From Hyphomicrobium sp. (GTDB lineage Bacteria; Pseudomonadota; Alphaproteobacteria; Rhizobiales; Hyphomicrobiaceae): 64,000 nt of DNA. The notes below the pieces were generated by a model. The model saw nothing but the letters and a program-made list of their open reading frames with translations. It did not search any database and had not been told where the DNA came from. The position numbers were made by a program, and so were the translations under genes. The stretch lies in contig JASBTM010000008.1 of the NCBI GenBank assembly GCA_030148425.1, positions 124,001-188,000 on the forward strand, written 5' to 3'. Positions 18,091 to 28,283 of this stretch are shown one piece after another. Positions within the stretch are counted from its first letter, which is position 1. Each line of letters starts with the position of its first letter.

Positions 18091-18712
18091 CGGATTCAGG
18101 AAGCCCCCCGGCCCTGCTCACGAACTGCGCTACCGTCTCTACTCCAATGCCCTCCTTGATGTTGGTGAACACATAGGGCCGATAGCCGCGCATGCGTTTC
18201 GTATCCTGCTCCATCACCTCGAGGCTAGCGCCGACGTAGGGCGCAAGATCGATTTTATTGATGACGAGCAGGTCGGAACGCGTGATACCCGGACCGCCCT
18301 TACGAGGAATCTTCTCTCCCTGCGCGACATCGATGACGTAGATCGTAATGTCGGCAAGCTCCGGAGAGAATGTTGCGGCAAGATTATCGCCACCGGATTC
18401 GATCAACACCAGATCGGCATCCGGAAACTTGCCGCGCATTTCGGCAATCGCCATCAGATTAAGCGAGCAGTCCTCGCGGATGGCCGTATGCGGACAGCCC
18501 CCTGTTTCAACGCCCATGATGCGTTCGGCATCCAGCGCACCGGCGCGCGTCAAGATCAGCGCGTCTTCTTTGGTATAGATGTCGTTTGTGATCGCAATGA
18601 TATCGAGCTTCGCGCGAAACCGTTTGCACAACGCCTCCATCAAGGCGGTCTTGCCGGCGCCGACCGGCCCGCCGATGCCAACGCGCAGAGGTCCGTGGTC
18701 TGAAGATGTCAT
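18065..18712 (-). CDS. ureG: Urease accessory GTPase UreG
   Basis: 215 residues, standard length. The P-loop is [10 protein letters not shown]; other family marks are [48 protein letters not shown] (split here: [17 protein letters not shown]) and [13 protein letters not shown]. UreG hydrolyses GTP to drive nickel delivery into apo-urease within the UreDFG complex. Its start overlaps the ureF stop (ATGA), and its stop lies inside the 5' end of the nickel transporter gene. Confidence 0.96.
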   Translation of the reverse strand: MTSSDHGPLRVGIGGPVGAGKTALMEALCKRFRAKLDIIAITNDIYTKEDALILTRAGALDAERIMGVETGGCPHTAIREDCSLNLMAIAEMRGKFPDADLVLIESGGDNLAATFSPELADITIYVIDVAQGEKIPRKGGPGITRSDLLVINKIDLAPYVGASLEVMEQDTKRMRGYRPYVFTNIKEGIGVETVAQFVSRAGGLPESDATTANEV

Positions 18713-19485
18713 GAGCGAAAGAGCCTCGAATATTGCGTTTCATGGCGAAGTGAAGCGATGTCCGATTGAAATGCGGCGCCGCCGACATCGGCGAGCGTAG
18801 CGCCTTCCGAGGCCGCGACCAGCTTTTCAATCTCAGGCAAAAGCGCCGCGATGGAGCGTTGCCCATCGGTGTGCCCAATCACACTCAAGCGGATTACCGC
18901 CGAGATGAGATTCTGGACTTGGGCGAGCGCATGAGCGCGGAGCATCTCATCGAGAGATATGCCCTGCGCCGCACACGCTATCCCGACAGCGACCGGATAG
19001 GCGACATCGCCTTCAAGATTTTCCGCTCCCCAATCGAAGCCTGGAGCGCGCCATGCCTGACGCATGATCGCAACGAAGGCATTTCCCTGCGCCGTTGTCT
19101 CCAGATAACGCTCTTTCGATCCCGCCATTGCGAGCGCCAACGCATTCACCTCCTGAAGGGCATGCGGATCGCGTTCCCTGGTGGCGCGAAAGGCGTTGGA
19201 CGCGAATATAGCGTCGTTGCGAAGCGCGCCATGTTCGAGAAGAGCCCTAAGCCACGCGACTGTCGTCTCGGCGTTCCGCACCCGGTCGGATTGGACGGCC
19301 CATTCCAGCGCGTGACTGAACGCGAAACTGCCGACAGGGAACGACGGCGAAAGCCAAATCAGAAGTTTTGCGGATGCCTCGGCGGATCGCCCCGCCGCCG
19401 TCGAGATCGCATCGTCGTCCGTACGGACGAAAGGAAGCGAGGAGCCATCGCCGACATGGCCTGCCATGTCGGGTTCGTCATCCAT
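18709..19485 (-). CDS. ureF: Urease accessory protein UreF
   Basis: 258 residues when started at the ATG that overlaps the end of ureE by 8 bases; longer upstream readings cross into the ureE His-tail region and are unlikely. Family features are [46 protein letters not shown] and YSRLFRS at the C-terminus. It is a helical protein that bridges UreD and UreG on urease during nickel insertion. Confidence 0.93.
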   Translation of the reverse strand: MDDEPDMAGHVGDGSSLPFVRTDDDAISTAAGRSAEASAKLLIWLSPSFPVGSFAFSHALEWAVQSDRVRNAETTVAWLRALLEHGALRNDAIFASNAFRATRERDPHALQEVNALALAMAGSKERYLETTAQGNAFVAIMRQAWRAPGFDWGAENLEGDVAYPVAVGIACAAQGISLDEMLRAHALAQVQNLISAVIRLSVIGHTDGQRSIAALLPEIEKLVAASEGATLADVGGAAFQSDIASLRHETQYSRLFRS

Positions 19486-19954
19486 GATCGTGATCGTCGC
19501 CGTGATGGTGGTGATGGCCGCTCGCACCCGCATAGGCGCCGTCCTCAGGATCGAAGATATCCTCGATCGCTTCGACTGTCGCACCAAGCAGGCGCACCAT
19601 ATCCTCGATCACATGATCGCGCCGTATGAGGATCTTGCTCGGCAATAGCATCACGGGCAGATGACGATTGCCAAGGTGCCACGCGATACGAATGAGATCA
19701 GCTGCGGAAGGCGCTGTGATTTCCGCGAGCGGTTCCTTGGCGGCGATGACGCGCACTCGGCGGCCATCCTCCAGCAAAAGCGTATCGCCTTGCCGTATCC
19801 GGCGCGCTCGTGGCAGATCGAGAAGAAAATTTAAGCCGCCCGCTCCCGTCATCGCAAGACGCCGCCGATGCCGGTTATCGAAGTCGAGCGTCACCTCGTC
19901 ATCAATCAACCCATGACGGGCTCCTTGCGGCTCACATGCAATGGCTCGAAGCAT
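19478..19954 (-). CDS. ureE: Urease accessory nickel chaperone UreE
   Basis: 158 residues starting at the ATG with GAGG seven bases upstream; a TTG four codons earlier overlaps the ureC stop. The N-terminal peptide-binding domain contains VTLDFDNRHRRRL and LLDLPRARRIRQGD. The C-terminal domain contains AWHLGNRHLPVMLLPSKILI and ends in a His-rich tail ([12 protein letters not shown]), the usual nickel-binding extension. It hands nickel to UreG. Confidence 0.94.
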   Translation of the reverse strand: MLRAIACEPQGARHGLIDDEVTLDFDNRHRRRLAMTGAGGLNFLLDLPRARRIRQGDTLLLEDGRRVRVIAAKEPLAEITAPSAADLIRIAWHLGNRHLPVMLLPSKILIRRDHVIEDMVRLLGATVEAIEDIFDPEDGAYAGASGHHHHHGDDHDHG

Positions 19955-19962
19955 GGCTCGCC

Positions 19963-21672
19963 TCAAAAGAGAAAATAGCGTTGCGCCATGGGAAGCTCGA
20001 CCGCCGGCTCGCAGACAAGCAACTCACCATCGGCCGTGACGCGATACCGTTCGCTATCGATCTCGATACGCGGCGTAGCACCGTTATGAATCATGCTCGC
20101 CTTCGAGATACCGCCGCGAACGTTCTCGACGCCGACGAGTTTCTTCTCAACCGCCACGCGATCAGCGAGACCTTTTTCAAGCGATCTCTTCGACACGAAC
20201 GTGAGCGAGCTTCGCGTCAGAGACTTGCCAAACGACGCGAACATCGGCCGATAATGAACCGGCTGAGGAGTCGGGATCGAGGCATTGGGATCACCCATCG
20301 CCGCAACCGCTATCGAGCCGGCTTTTAGAACGAGATCCGGCTTCACGCCGAAGAACGCGGGCGACCAGATTACGAGATCGGCGAGTTTGCCGACCTCGAC
20401 GGATCCGATGTGCTGCGAAACACCATGCGCAATTGCAGGATTGATGGTGTACTTGGCGATGTAGCGCTTTGCGCGGTTGTTATCGCTGGCGCCGTCGCCG
20501 GACAGCGAACCGCGTTGCCTCTTCATCTTGTCCGCCGTCTGCCACGTGCGGATGATGACTTCGCCGACACGGCCCATGGCTTGGCTGTCGGAAGACATCA
20601 TGGACAGCGCGCCGAGATCGTGGAGGATATCCTCGGCCGCAATCGTCTCCTTGCGAATGCGGCTTTCCGCGAAGGCGAGATCTTCGGGAATAGACGCATC
20701 CAGATGATGGCAAACCATCAGCATATCGAGATGCTCGTCGAGCGTGTTCACGGTGAATGGCCGCGTCGGATTTGTCGATGACGGCAGAACATTCGAAAAG
20801 CCCGCGACCTTCATGATGTCCGGAGCATGTCCGCCGCCTGCGCCTTCCGTGTGGAATGCGTGGATCGTACGGCCTTTGAAGGCGGCGATCGTATCCTCGA
20901 CAAATCCGCTTTCGTTCAGCGTGTCGGAATGAATCATAACCTGCACGTCAAGTTCATCGGCAACCGAAAGGCAGCAGTCGATGGCGGCGGGCGTCGTTCC
21001 CCAATCCTCGTGCAGCTTTAACGCGCACGCACCGGCTTCGACTTGCTCTACCAAGCCTCGAGGCAGAGACGCATTGCCCTTGCCCGCGAAGCCGAGATTC
21101 ATCGGAAACGCGTCGGCAGCCTCAATCATGCGCTGGAGATGCCAGGGTCCAGGCGTGCATGTCGTCGCGTTCGTTCCGGTCGCCGGGCCGGTGCCCCCGC
21201 CTAGCATCGACGTAACACCAGCCGACAAAGCTTCGTCGATCTGCTGCGGGCAAATGAAATGGATATGCGTGTCGAACGCGCCTGCTGTGACGATCTTACC
21301 TTCGCCAGCGATCACCTCGGTTCCCGGCCCGACGACGATGGTGACGCCAGGCTGCACATCCGGATTTCCGGCCTTGCCGATCGCAGCAATCAGGCCGTCT
21401 TTCAATCCGATATCGGCTTTGACGATGCCCCAATGATCGATGATGAGCGCATTGGTAATAACGGTATCGACCGCACCTTCGGAGCGCGAGACCTGCGACT
21501 GGCCCATGCCGTCGCGGATGACTTTGCCGCCGCCGAATTTGACCTCTTCGCCGTAGATGGTGAAATCCTTTTCGACTTCGACGAAGAGTGAGGTGTCCGC
21601 TAGGCGAACCCTGTCGCCGGTCGTCGGGCCAAACATGTCGGCGTAGGCCGCGCGCGAAATTCGGGTTGCCAT
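19963..21672 (-). CDS. ureC: Urease alpha subunit UreC
   Basis: 569 residues, normal length. The catalytic subunit hydrolyses urea to ammonia and carbamate at a dinickel centre. Nickel ligands and active-site elements are all present: the HIH pair in [12 protein letters not shown], the carbamylated Lys in [40 protein letters not shown], the mobile-flap segment VCHHLD and [12 protein letters not shown]. The ATG overlaps the last base of the ureAB stop. Nothing suggests loss of activity. Confidence 0.97.
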   Translation of the reverse strand: MATRISRAAYADMFGPTTGDRVRLADTSLFVEVEKDFTIYGEEVKFGGGKVIRDGMGQSQVSRSEGAVDTVITNALIIDHWGIVKADIGLKDGLIAAIGKAGNPDVQPGVTIVVGPGTEVIAGEGKIVTAGAFDTHIHFICPQQIDEALSAGVTSMLGGGTGPATGTNATTCTPGPWHLQRMIEAADAFPMNLGFAGKGNASLPRGLVEQVEAGACALKLHEDWGTTPAAIDCCLSVADELDVQVMIHSDTLNESGFVEDTIAAFKGRTIHAFHTEGAGGGHAPDIMKVAGFSNVLPSSTNPTRPFTVNTLDEHLDMLMVCHHLDASIPEDLAFAESRIRKETIAAEDILHDLGALSMMSSDSQAMGRVGEVIIRTWQTADKMKRQRGSLSGDGASDNNRAKRYIAKYTINPAIAHGVSQHIGSVEVGKLADLVIWSPAFFGVKPDLVLKAGSIAVAAMGDPNASIPTPQPVHYRPMFASFGKSLTRSSLTFVSKRSLEKGLADRVAVEKKLVGVENVRGGISKASMIHNGATPRIEIDSERYRVTADGELLVCEPAVELPMAQRYFLF

Positions 21673-22298
21673 CAAAGTTTTCCCATCACGTCTTGTCGGA
21701 AGCCGTAGACCGTCCGGTTGCCCGAATACGGTACCAAAGTCACTTCCCTCGTCTGGCCGGGCTCAAAGCGCACGGCGGTCCCGGCGGCGATATCGAGACG
21801 CATGCCGCGCGTTTTATCACGTTCGAATTCCAACGCGGGATTGGTCTCGAAGAAGTGGTAATGACTGCCGACTTGAATAGGCCGGTCCCCTGTGTTCGAG
21901 ACGTGAAGCGTTAGAGTTGGAGCACCCGCATTCAGCTCGATGTCTCCTTCCTGTGTAATCACTTCACCGGCAACGACAGGCGGCGTACGGCTGCCTCCTC
22001 TGATCGGCTCATGAACGGTGACGAGCTTCGTGCCGTCCGGAAAAGTCGCCTCGACCTGCACGTCGTGGATCATTTCGGCGATGCCGGGCATAACCTGATC
22101 GGGCGTTAGCACCTGAGCACCAAGCTGCATTAGCTCGGCGACGGATTTTCCATCCCGCGCCCCTTCAACGACAAAGTCCGTGATCAGTGCAATCGCTTCC
22201 GGATAGTTCAGCTTGACGCCGCGCTCGAGCCGCCGCCGGGCGACATTCGCGGCCATCGCGATGAACAGCTTATCTTTCTCGCGAGGCGTTAAAAGCAT
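21672..22298 (-). CDS. ureAB: Fused urease gamma-beta subunit
   Basis: 208 residues. About 1-100 is the gamma subunit ([41 protein letters not shown]) and about 105-208 the beta subunit ([49 protein letters not shown]). The short linker around [16 protein letters not shown] joins the two without a stop. Gamma-beta fusions occur in several bacterial lineages, including Helicobacter and some alphaproteobacteria. The gene lies between ureD and ureC. Confidence 0.95.
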   Translation of the reverse strand: MLLTPREKDKLFIAMAANVARRRLERGVKLNYPEAIALITDFVVEGARDGKSVAELMQLGAQVLTPDQVMPGIAEMIHDVQVEATFPDGTKLVTVHEPIRGGSRTPPVVAGEVITQEGDIELNAGAPTLTLHVSNTGDRPIQVGSHYHFFETNPALEFERDKTRGMRLDIAAGTAVRFEPGQTREVTLVPYSGNRTVYGFRQDVMGKL

Positions 22299-22313
22299 TC
22301 AAGTCCTCTCAAG

Positions 22314-23153
22314 CTAAATCGACCATACCGTCGGCATCGGAGCCCGCGACAAGCACTGCAGAATATCGCCGACTGTCTTGCGGAGGTGCAAGGGCGTGCG
22401 CGACGCGAGACGTGCGACAAGCATTCCATTCCAAGCGCTCGCCCCGCCGTCGATCGCGGTCTCATCAAGGATGGCGCGCACGGACTGCAGGCACTCTTCG
22501 GAGTTCGACGCAACGCAGATCAGCGTCGCGATAGCGCACGCTCCGTCGCCAATCGCTGCTTTCTGCAAGATTTCGGAGATTCCGCCGTCGAGGCGAGTAT
22601 CTTCAGCAAACAAAAGCGTGCCGCCGCGCCGGATGCGCCAGCGATCGTGAAAGGAATTGCAGCTAAGCTTCTCTCCACGGGCAACGCGACCGAATACGGT
22701 CATCTCGGCCGCGATGAAAGACGCGCCGCTCGCCATCTCGACGGCGAGCGCGCGGTTGAGGTGGCTGCCATCGAACAGGATTGTTTCCTGTGGCATCCAA
22801 ACGACCGACGCACCATCACCAACGTCGATATCGGTTTTGACGACTGTCGCGGCGCCGTCTGCGCGATAGATCTTCTCGGCCGATTGCGTTGTCAGGCGAA
22901 CCCTCGCGCCGCGTCCGACAACAAAGGAAAGCCGGGCTTCGTCTCCGCCCGCCAACCCGCCAGCGGTGTTCAGGACGACGGCTTCACAGCCATCGCGAGC
23001 ATTGGGAAGCCGGAGACGCAGGCCACCCGTTTCGAACACATCTACCAATTTCGTGTCGCGTCCGGCGCGTTGGAATTTGCCGCGAACCTCGGCACGCATA
23101 CGCACATACGACGGGACATTCGATCGATTGGATTGAGACGCGCTAGAGAACAT
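22314..23153 (-). CDS. ureD: Urease accessory protein UreD
   Basis: 279 residues. The start chosen overlaps the end of the small upstream gene by 11 bases; an in-frame start further upstream (23180) also exists. Family features are LNTAGGLAGGDEARLSFVVG, TTQSAEKIYRADG, MPQETILFDGSHLNR and MTVFGRVARGEKL. UreD is the scaffold on apo-urease to which UreF and UreG bind. Followed by ureAB with a 15-base gap. Confidence 0.94.
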   Translation of the reverse strand: MFSSASQSNRSNVPSYVRMRAEVRGKFQRAGRDTKLVDVFETGGLRLRLPNARDGCEAVVLNTAGGLAGGDEARLSFVVGRGARVRLTTQSAEKIYRADGAATVVKTDIDVGDGASVVWMPQETILFDGSHLNRALAVEMASGASFIAAEMTVFGRVARGEKLSCNSFHDRWRIRRGGTLLFAEDTRLDGGISEILQKAAIGDGACAIATLICVASNSEECLQSVRAILDETAIDGGASAWNGMLVARLASRTPLHLRKTVGDILQCLSRAPMPTVWSI

Positions 23154-23304
23154 CGAGCAATTGCAACTCAGCTTGGCCACCTGACATCACGATAGAGCGT
23201 CGCTGCGAAACTGCAAAGCAGTACTGGTTGCCCAAGAACTCCGGATGCGGCTCGAAGAGATGATAGCCATCTTCCCGAGTACATTCAAAAAAGAAAAGAG
23301 ACAT
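23143..23304 (-). CDS. Small protein encoded directly before ureD
   Basis: 53 residues, starting MSLFFFECTREDGYHLFEPH and ending QLLDVL. The ATG has a strong ribosome site (GGGAGG, five bases upstream), and the stop overlaps the ureD start, so it is translationally coupled to urease assembly genes. I recognise no family. It has no membrane segment and contains two Cys and several His/Glu residues. A longer in-frame start at 23337 lacks a ribosome site. Confidence 0.6.
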   Translation of the reverse strand: MSLFFFECTREDGYHLFEPHPEFLGNQYCFAVSQRRSIVMSGGQAELQLLDVL

Positions 23305-23363
23305 GCGAACCTCCCGGGAAAAGGAATGAAGCCGCATGTCTCCTGATCGGGGAACCGAGTACG

Positions 23364-24482
23364 TCAGAACTGAAGCTGAAGACCCCCGATAAACCGGCTG
23401 ATGTCCTCGTTGCCGGCATTGTCGACATTCTGCTTGGAGTAGAGAGCCGACAGGCGCGCGTCGTGTCCCTTGAGAATGTAATTCGTGCCGATCGAATACT
23501 CGCTGATGTCCGGACCGTGTTCCTGATCGAATTCCTGGTAACGGAAGACCGGCTGGAACTTGCCCGGGCCGACTTTCTGGTTGAACAGGTAGCTCGTTAA
23601 AATCATGTAGCTGGTGCCGTCGGCGAGGCCGTTACCGTCGATCGACGCTGTATCGATGCCGCTCGTATCGTAGACGTAATACGCGCCTTCGACCGTGAAG
23701 ACGTCGCCGCCGAAGACCTTCTTCTGCATCAGAAGATCAACGTTGAAGCCACCGAAATCGCCGGACCGCACGCCGTCGCTTGCGGCACCGCTCTGGTACT
23801 GGCCGACGACTGCCAGCGAAAGGAGCTCTTTCTCGCCGTAGTAGTCGCTCGATGTGTAGTAACCGGATTCCTTATCCCAGAAGTCGTACTGCAAGCGGCC
23901 GGCGAACAGCGGTCCGCTGGCGCTCGATGTGTGGCAGGAATTGTCGCCCGCAGTGCAGCCCTGGAAGCCGCCGAGCTCGTACTTGAACTTGCCGATGTCG
24001 CCCCAAACCGCACCACCGTTGTCGCGACCTGCGAAAATAGCGGGATAGGCGCTGACGATCGGATATTCCCAGGTTCCGAGGTAATACGGACCGTCGAGGT
24101 TCGCGCGATCGCTCGGCGCCAACATGCGGCCCGCCCAGACGTTGAAGGCAGGATTGAATTCCACACGCAGGATCGCATCCAGCGTGCGGATGCGCGAGAT
24201 GTCCGACGTATCGTCCGGCGCGTGGTCGATTTCTGTGTTGTAAGTAAAGCCAACAATCTTCGTGAACTGGCCGTTCGCATAGATACGCGCGCTGTTCAAC
24301 GAGAAGTCATCCGTATTTTTCGCATCGGGATTGTAGATGTACTGCCCCCGGACACCGGCGCCGAAGCTGATCCAGGAGTCGTCATCCCAGAGTTGAAACT
24401 TTTCACCTGCAAACGCGGCCGAACTGCTCGCCAGCGCCAATGCGCAAGAAGCAGCCGCCAATCCTCGCTGGATGGATATCAT
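23364..24482 (-). CDS. Outer-membrane porin, possibly FmdC-like amide/urea porin
   Basis: 372 residues. A signal peptide (ISIQRGLAAASCALALASSS, AFA site) is followed by a predicted beta-barrel rich in alternating aromatic strands and ending in ISRFIGGLQLQF with the C-terminal Phe typical of porins. Stretches such as FSLNSARIYANGQFTKIVGF and AILRVEFNPAFNVWAGRMLAPSDR resemble the OprO/P-like porins. The gene is 59 bases upstream of the urease operon on the same strand. In Methylophilus the fmd cluster includes an outer-membrane porin gene, fmdC, thought to admit short amides, so a similar role in urea or amide entry is plausible here. Substrate preference cannot be read directly. Confidence 0.82.
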   Translation of the reverse strand: MISIQRGLAAASCALALASSSAAFAGEKFQLWDDDSWISFGAGVRGQYIYNPDAKNTDDFSLNSARIYANGQFTKIVGFTYNTEIDHAPDDTSDISRIRTLDAILRVEFNPAFNVWAGRMLAPSDRANLDGPYYLGTWEYPIVSAYPAIFAGRDNGGAVWGDIGKFKYELGGFQGCTAGDNSCHTSSASGPLFAGRLQYDFWDKESGYYTSSDYYGEKELLSLAVVGQYQSGAASDGVRSGDFGGFNVDLLMQKKVFGGDVFTVEGAYYVYDTSGIDTASIDGNGLADGTSYMILTSYLFNQKVGPGKFQPVFRYQEFDQEHGPDISEYSIGTNYILKGHDARLSALYSKQNVDNAGNEDISRFIGGLQLQF

Positions 24483-24997
24483 TCGGAAATTCCCCCGGAA
24501 TTCTACGAGCGCTTAATGTGAAATTCGAAGCAAACGGCGATGCAAACTTGAGCACCCGAACGTTCGCAGCATTCAGACTCTAGTCATGGGTGGAAAAATT
24601 CAGAAGGGAATCCAAGGACTTGGCTGCTCGAATTTAAAACAGAGCCAGCCTAAATAAATGCCACCTCGATGAGCACGAATTCCATCTCGAAAAAGCATTC
24701 ATATTCAGAGCTTTAATATGCACTCGCGCGAACCGCGTCAGTGTTTGTGCACGTCAACCGATGAAAGTCAGGGCACGAGTTCGAGCATCGAACACGAAGT
24801 GCCCCAACCAATTCCGAACCGCATCGTTGTGGTTTTGCGACAGCGACCCCAATCAGCGCTCACGCGGTGTCGTGAACGATAGAGTCGTCTGGCTTTTCAG
24901 CTGCGATCACGTCGGCTCAATCAAGCCTCATCGCGTGCTTGTGCCGCGAAATGATGGGGCGCCCGCGTTCTCGAACGCGACCCGATGATAAAAATTC
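24483..24997. other. Intergenic region upstream of the porin/urease operon
   Basis: About 515 bases between the porin start and the czc terminator. It is AT-richer than its flanks, and I find no supportable gene. It should hold the promoter for the porin and probably the urease operon; no clear sigma-54 (GG-N10-GC) site stood out on reading. Confidence 0.45.
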
Positions 24998-25035
24998 GGC
25001 CACGACCGCGGGGAGAGTTCTCCTCGGTCGTGGCC
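24998..25035 (-). terminator. Terminator of the czcBA operon
   Basis: An 11-bp perfect stem (GGCCACGACCG / CGGTCGTGGCC) extended inwards by near-complementary bases, followed on the minus strand by GAATTTTTATC. It lies 15 bases after the czcA stop and reads as an intrinsic terminator. Confidence 0.8.
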
Positions 25036-25049
25036 TTTCAATCTCTCGC

Positions 25050-28000
25050 TTACTCCGCCGCCAACGGCATCTTAAGAGGCTCCATCTGTTGAGGCGCAAC
25101 GCGCGACCCGAACCAAAGCGACAGAGCGGGAAGCACAAGCAGCGTCAGCAGCGTGGCGCTGACCAGCCCACCGATGACGACCGTCGCCAAAGGCTTTTGC
25201 ACTTCAGCGCCCGTACCCGTTGCAAGGGCCATGGGGAGGAAGCCGAGCGACGCAACGAGCGCGGTCATCACGACGGGACGAAGCCGCGTCATCGCGCCCC
25301 GCATAATCGCATCGCGCACCGGCAAACCCGACATCGTCAGCTGCTTGATATACGTCAGCATGACGAGGCCGTTCAAAACCGCGACACCGGACAAAGCGAT
25401 GAAACCGACCGCCGCCGAGACCGAGAACGGCATATCGCGCAGCCATAGCGCAATGATACCGCCCGTCAACGCGAGTGGGACGGCACTAAAAACGAGTAGC
25501 GCATCTCGTGGCGAGCCGAGCGCCGAATAGAGCAGGAAGAAGATCAGCAGGAAGCACGCTGGAACGACAATCGCCAAACGCTGCTGCGCTGCCGCCAGAT
25601 TTTCGAATTGCCCGCCCCACGCCACATGATAACCGGACGGCAGCTTGACGCCTTCGCCAACTTTAGCCTGCGCCTCGGTCACGACCGATGCGATGTCCCG
25701 TCCGCGCACGTTTGCCGTAACGACGATGCGCCGCTTGCCGTTCTCGCGCGAGACTTGGTTTGGCCCTTCAGTAAAGACAAAGCTCGCGACCTGCTCCAGC
25801 GGAACGGACCCGACCCGCCCTGCAGTGTTCGGCGGCAACGCGACGGGAATGTGCTTGAGCTTTTCAATATCGCTCCGCAATGCATCCGGCAGCCGAACAA
25901 CAATGGGATACCGGCGATCACCCTCGAAGATCACACCGGCTTCGCGACCCGCCATCGCCGAGCCGATCACTTCTTGCACGGCGAAAGCGCTCAGCCCAAG
26001 GCGCGCGATCTCGTCCTTGTTCAACTTGATTTCGAGGAACGGAAGGCCATCCACCTGCTCGACGCTAACATCGGTCGCGCCTTCGGTACCGCGCAAAATC
26101 CTGGCGATGCCGTTGGCGGCCTCCAGCATCGGAGCGAACTCGTCGCCATAGACCTTGACCGCGAGATCGCCGCGCGCGCCCGCTAGAAGCTCATTGAAAC
26201 GCATCTGGATCGGCTGTGAGAACGCGTAATTATTGCCGAGGAGCTTTTCGAGTTCCGTTTGGATTTGGACAACCAAGGCCTCCTTACTCAAGTTCGGGTC
26301 TGGCCATTCCGCAGCGGGCTTCAGAATGATGAAAGTATCCGATACGTTTGGCGGCATCGGGTCCGACGCAACCTCCGCCGTCCCAGTCTTCGAGTAGACG
26401 AGCGATACTTGCGGAAAGCGGTTGATCACCTCCTCGACCTTGAGCTGCATGTCCTGGGACTGCGTCAGCGACGTGCTCGGAATGCGCATCGCGTGCATCG
26501 CCAAATTCTTTTCATCGAGCGTTGGAACAAATTCCTGTCCTAGGCGACCAAACAACAGTGCAGCCACCGCGAACAACAAAATGGACGCGACGACCGGCAC
26601 GATCGGTCGCTTGAGCGAGAAAGCCAGCAGCGGCTCGTAAACGCGCTTAAGGCTTCGCACGACCATGCCTTCCGTTTCCGTCACGCGTCCGCTGATGGCA
26701 ATCGCAATCGCGGCTGGAACGAATGTCAACGACAGGACAAACGCGGCGATCAGCGCGAGAATGACGGTCAGCGCCATCGGCTCGAACATCTTGCCTTCGA
26801 CGCCAGAGAACGTCAGCAACGGCACGTACACCAGGATGATGATGGCCTGCCCGTAGACCGAGGGCTTGATCATCTCTTCGGCTGACCGGATCACGGTTTC
26901 CAGCCTCTCATCGAGGTTTAGAACGCGTTTCAAGGCATGCTGGCGCTCTGAGATCTGCCGAAGGGCATTCTCGGCAATGATGACAGCTCCATCGACGATC
27001 AAACCAAAGTCGAGGGCTCCGAGACTCATCAGATTGGCGCTGATCCTTCCTTGCACCATGCCGGTGAGCGTCAGCAGCATCGCAATTGGAATGACGAGCG
27101 CCGCTATAAGGGCGGCACGAAAATTCCCAAGCAGAACGAACAGAACGACGATGACGAGAAGCGCACCTTCCGCGAGATTCTTCACAACCGTCTTCGCCGT
27201 CGCATCGACGAGAAGAGTTCGATCCAGAACGATGCGCAGCTCGATACCGGGAGGCAGAGATTTCTTCAGTTCGTCGATCTTCGCGCTGACCGCCGACGAA
27301 ACGGTGCGGCTATTTCCACCGATCAGCATCAGCGCTGTGCCGATAACGGCCTCGCTGCCGTTTATGCTTGCGCTTCCCGTGCGAAGCTCGCGGCCGATCG
27401 TGACCTCGGCCAGATCCTTAATCCGAACCGGAGACCCTGCGCGCGACGTCACGACGACGTTGCCGATATCGGCTATCGTTTCGAGGCGGCCCGTGCTCAG
27501 AACGGCCAGCCCATCGCCGCTGCGCTCCAGGACGCCAGCCCCGCGGTTCACATTGTTCTTCTGCAAAGCGTCGACGATATCGCCGAACGTCAGCGCGAGC
27601 GCGGTGAGGCGCGCTGGATCGGCCTGTACGAGATACTGCTTTTCAAAGCCGCCGATAACATCGACTCCAGCCACGCCCGGAACCGTCGCGATCTGTGGCT
27701 TGATGATCCAGTCCTGAACCGTACGCAGATAAGCGCCGCGCTCGACATCCGTCGTCAGGCGCTGGCCCTCCGGAGTCACGTAGCTCCCATCGCTCTGCGG
27801 TCCTACACTCGAGAACGTATCCGCTTTCGGTGCGAAAGCGATGCTCCACATCGTAATCTCGCCGAGGCCCGTAGAGATCGGGCCGAGCGCGGTCCTCGCG
27901 TCTTCCGGTAATTGATTGCCGACCTCGCGCAGCCGCTCGCTGATTTGCTGGCGCGCAAAATAGATATCGGTACTTTCCGAAAAAACGGCCGTTACCTGCG

Positions 28001-28271
28001 AGAAGCCATTGCGGCTCAGCGAACGGGTGTATTCCAATCCCGGAATTCCCGCGAGAGCTGTCTCGACCGGGAACGTCACCTGCTTTTCGATATCGAACGG
28101 CGGCAGCGACGGCGCGACCGTATTGATCTGAACCTGATTGTTGGTGATGTCGGGCACGGCGTCGATCGGCAGCTTGTTCAGCGACCAGATCCCATAGGCC
28201 GAAGCCAGCAGTGCGAAGAAGACGACGAGCCAGCGTCGGCGCACCGAAAAATCGAGCACTCGCGAAATCAT
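25050..28271 (-). CDS. czcA: CzcA/CusA-type heavy-metal efflux RND pump
   Basis: 1073 residues, normal for the HME-RND family. The N-terminus (VLDFSVRRRWLVVFFALL), the DAVPDITNNQVQINT block and the membrane-helix motif ALDFGLIVDGAVIIAEN are those of CzcA-type pumps. The proton-relay acid in DFGLIVDG and the two large periplasmic loops are complete. It exports divalent or monovalent metal ions from the periplasm in exchange for protons. The partner adaptor gene lies 12 bases upstream. No CzcC outer-membrane channel gene is adjacent, so one must be recruited from elsewhere. Confidence 0.93.
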   Translation of the reverse strand: MISRVLDFSVRRRWLVVFFALLASAYGIWSLNKLPIDAVPDITNNQVQINTVAPSLPPFDIEKQVTFPVETALAGIPGLEYTRSLSRNGFSQVTAVFSESTDIYFARQQISERLREVGNQLPEDARTALGPISTGLGEITMWSIAFAPKADTFSSVGPQSDGSYVTPEGQRLTTDVERGAYLRTVQDWIIKPQIATVPGVAGVDVIGGFEKQYLVQADPARLTALALTFGDIVDALQKNNVNRGAGVLERSGDGLAVLSTGRLETIADIGNVVVTSRAGSPVRIKDLAEVTIGRELRTGSASINGSEAVIGTALMLIGGNSRTVSSAVSAKIDELKKSLPPGIELRIVLDRTLLVDATAKTVVKNLAEGALLVIVVLFVLLGNFRAALIAALVIPIAMLLTLTGMVQGRISANLMSLGALDFGLIVDGAVIIAENALRQISERQHALKRVLNLDERLETVIRSAEEMIKPSVYGQAIIILVYVPLLTFSGVEGKMFEPMALTVILALIAAFVLSLTFVPAAIAIAISGRVTETEGMVVRSLKRVYEPLLAFSLKRPIVPVVASILLFAVAALLFGRLGQEFVPTLDEKNLAMHAMRIPSTSLTQSQDMQLKVEEVINRFPQVSLVYSKTGTAEVASDPMPPNVSDTFIILKPAAEWPDPNLSKEALVVQIQTELEKLLGNNYAFSQPIQMRFNELLAGARGDLAVKVYGDEFAPMLEAANGIARILRGTEGATDVSVEQVDGLPFLEIKLNKDEIARLGLSAFAVQEVIGSAMAGREAGVIFEGDRRYPIVVRLPDALRSDIEKLKHIPVALPPNTAGRVGSVPLEQVASFVFTEGPNQVSRENGKRRIVVTANVRGRDIASVVTEAQAKVGEGVKLPSGYHVAWGGQFENLAAAQQRLAIVVPACFLLIFFLLYSALGSPRDALLVFSAVPLALTGGIIALWLRDMPFSVSAAVGFIALSGVAVLNGLVMLTYIKQLTMSGLPVRDAIMRGAMTRLRPVVMTALVASLGFLPMALATGTGAEVQKPLATVVIGGLVSATLLTLLVLPALSLWFGSRVAPQQMEPLKMPLAAE

Positions 28272-28283
28272 TATCCTGTCCTT

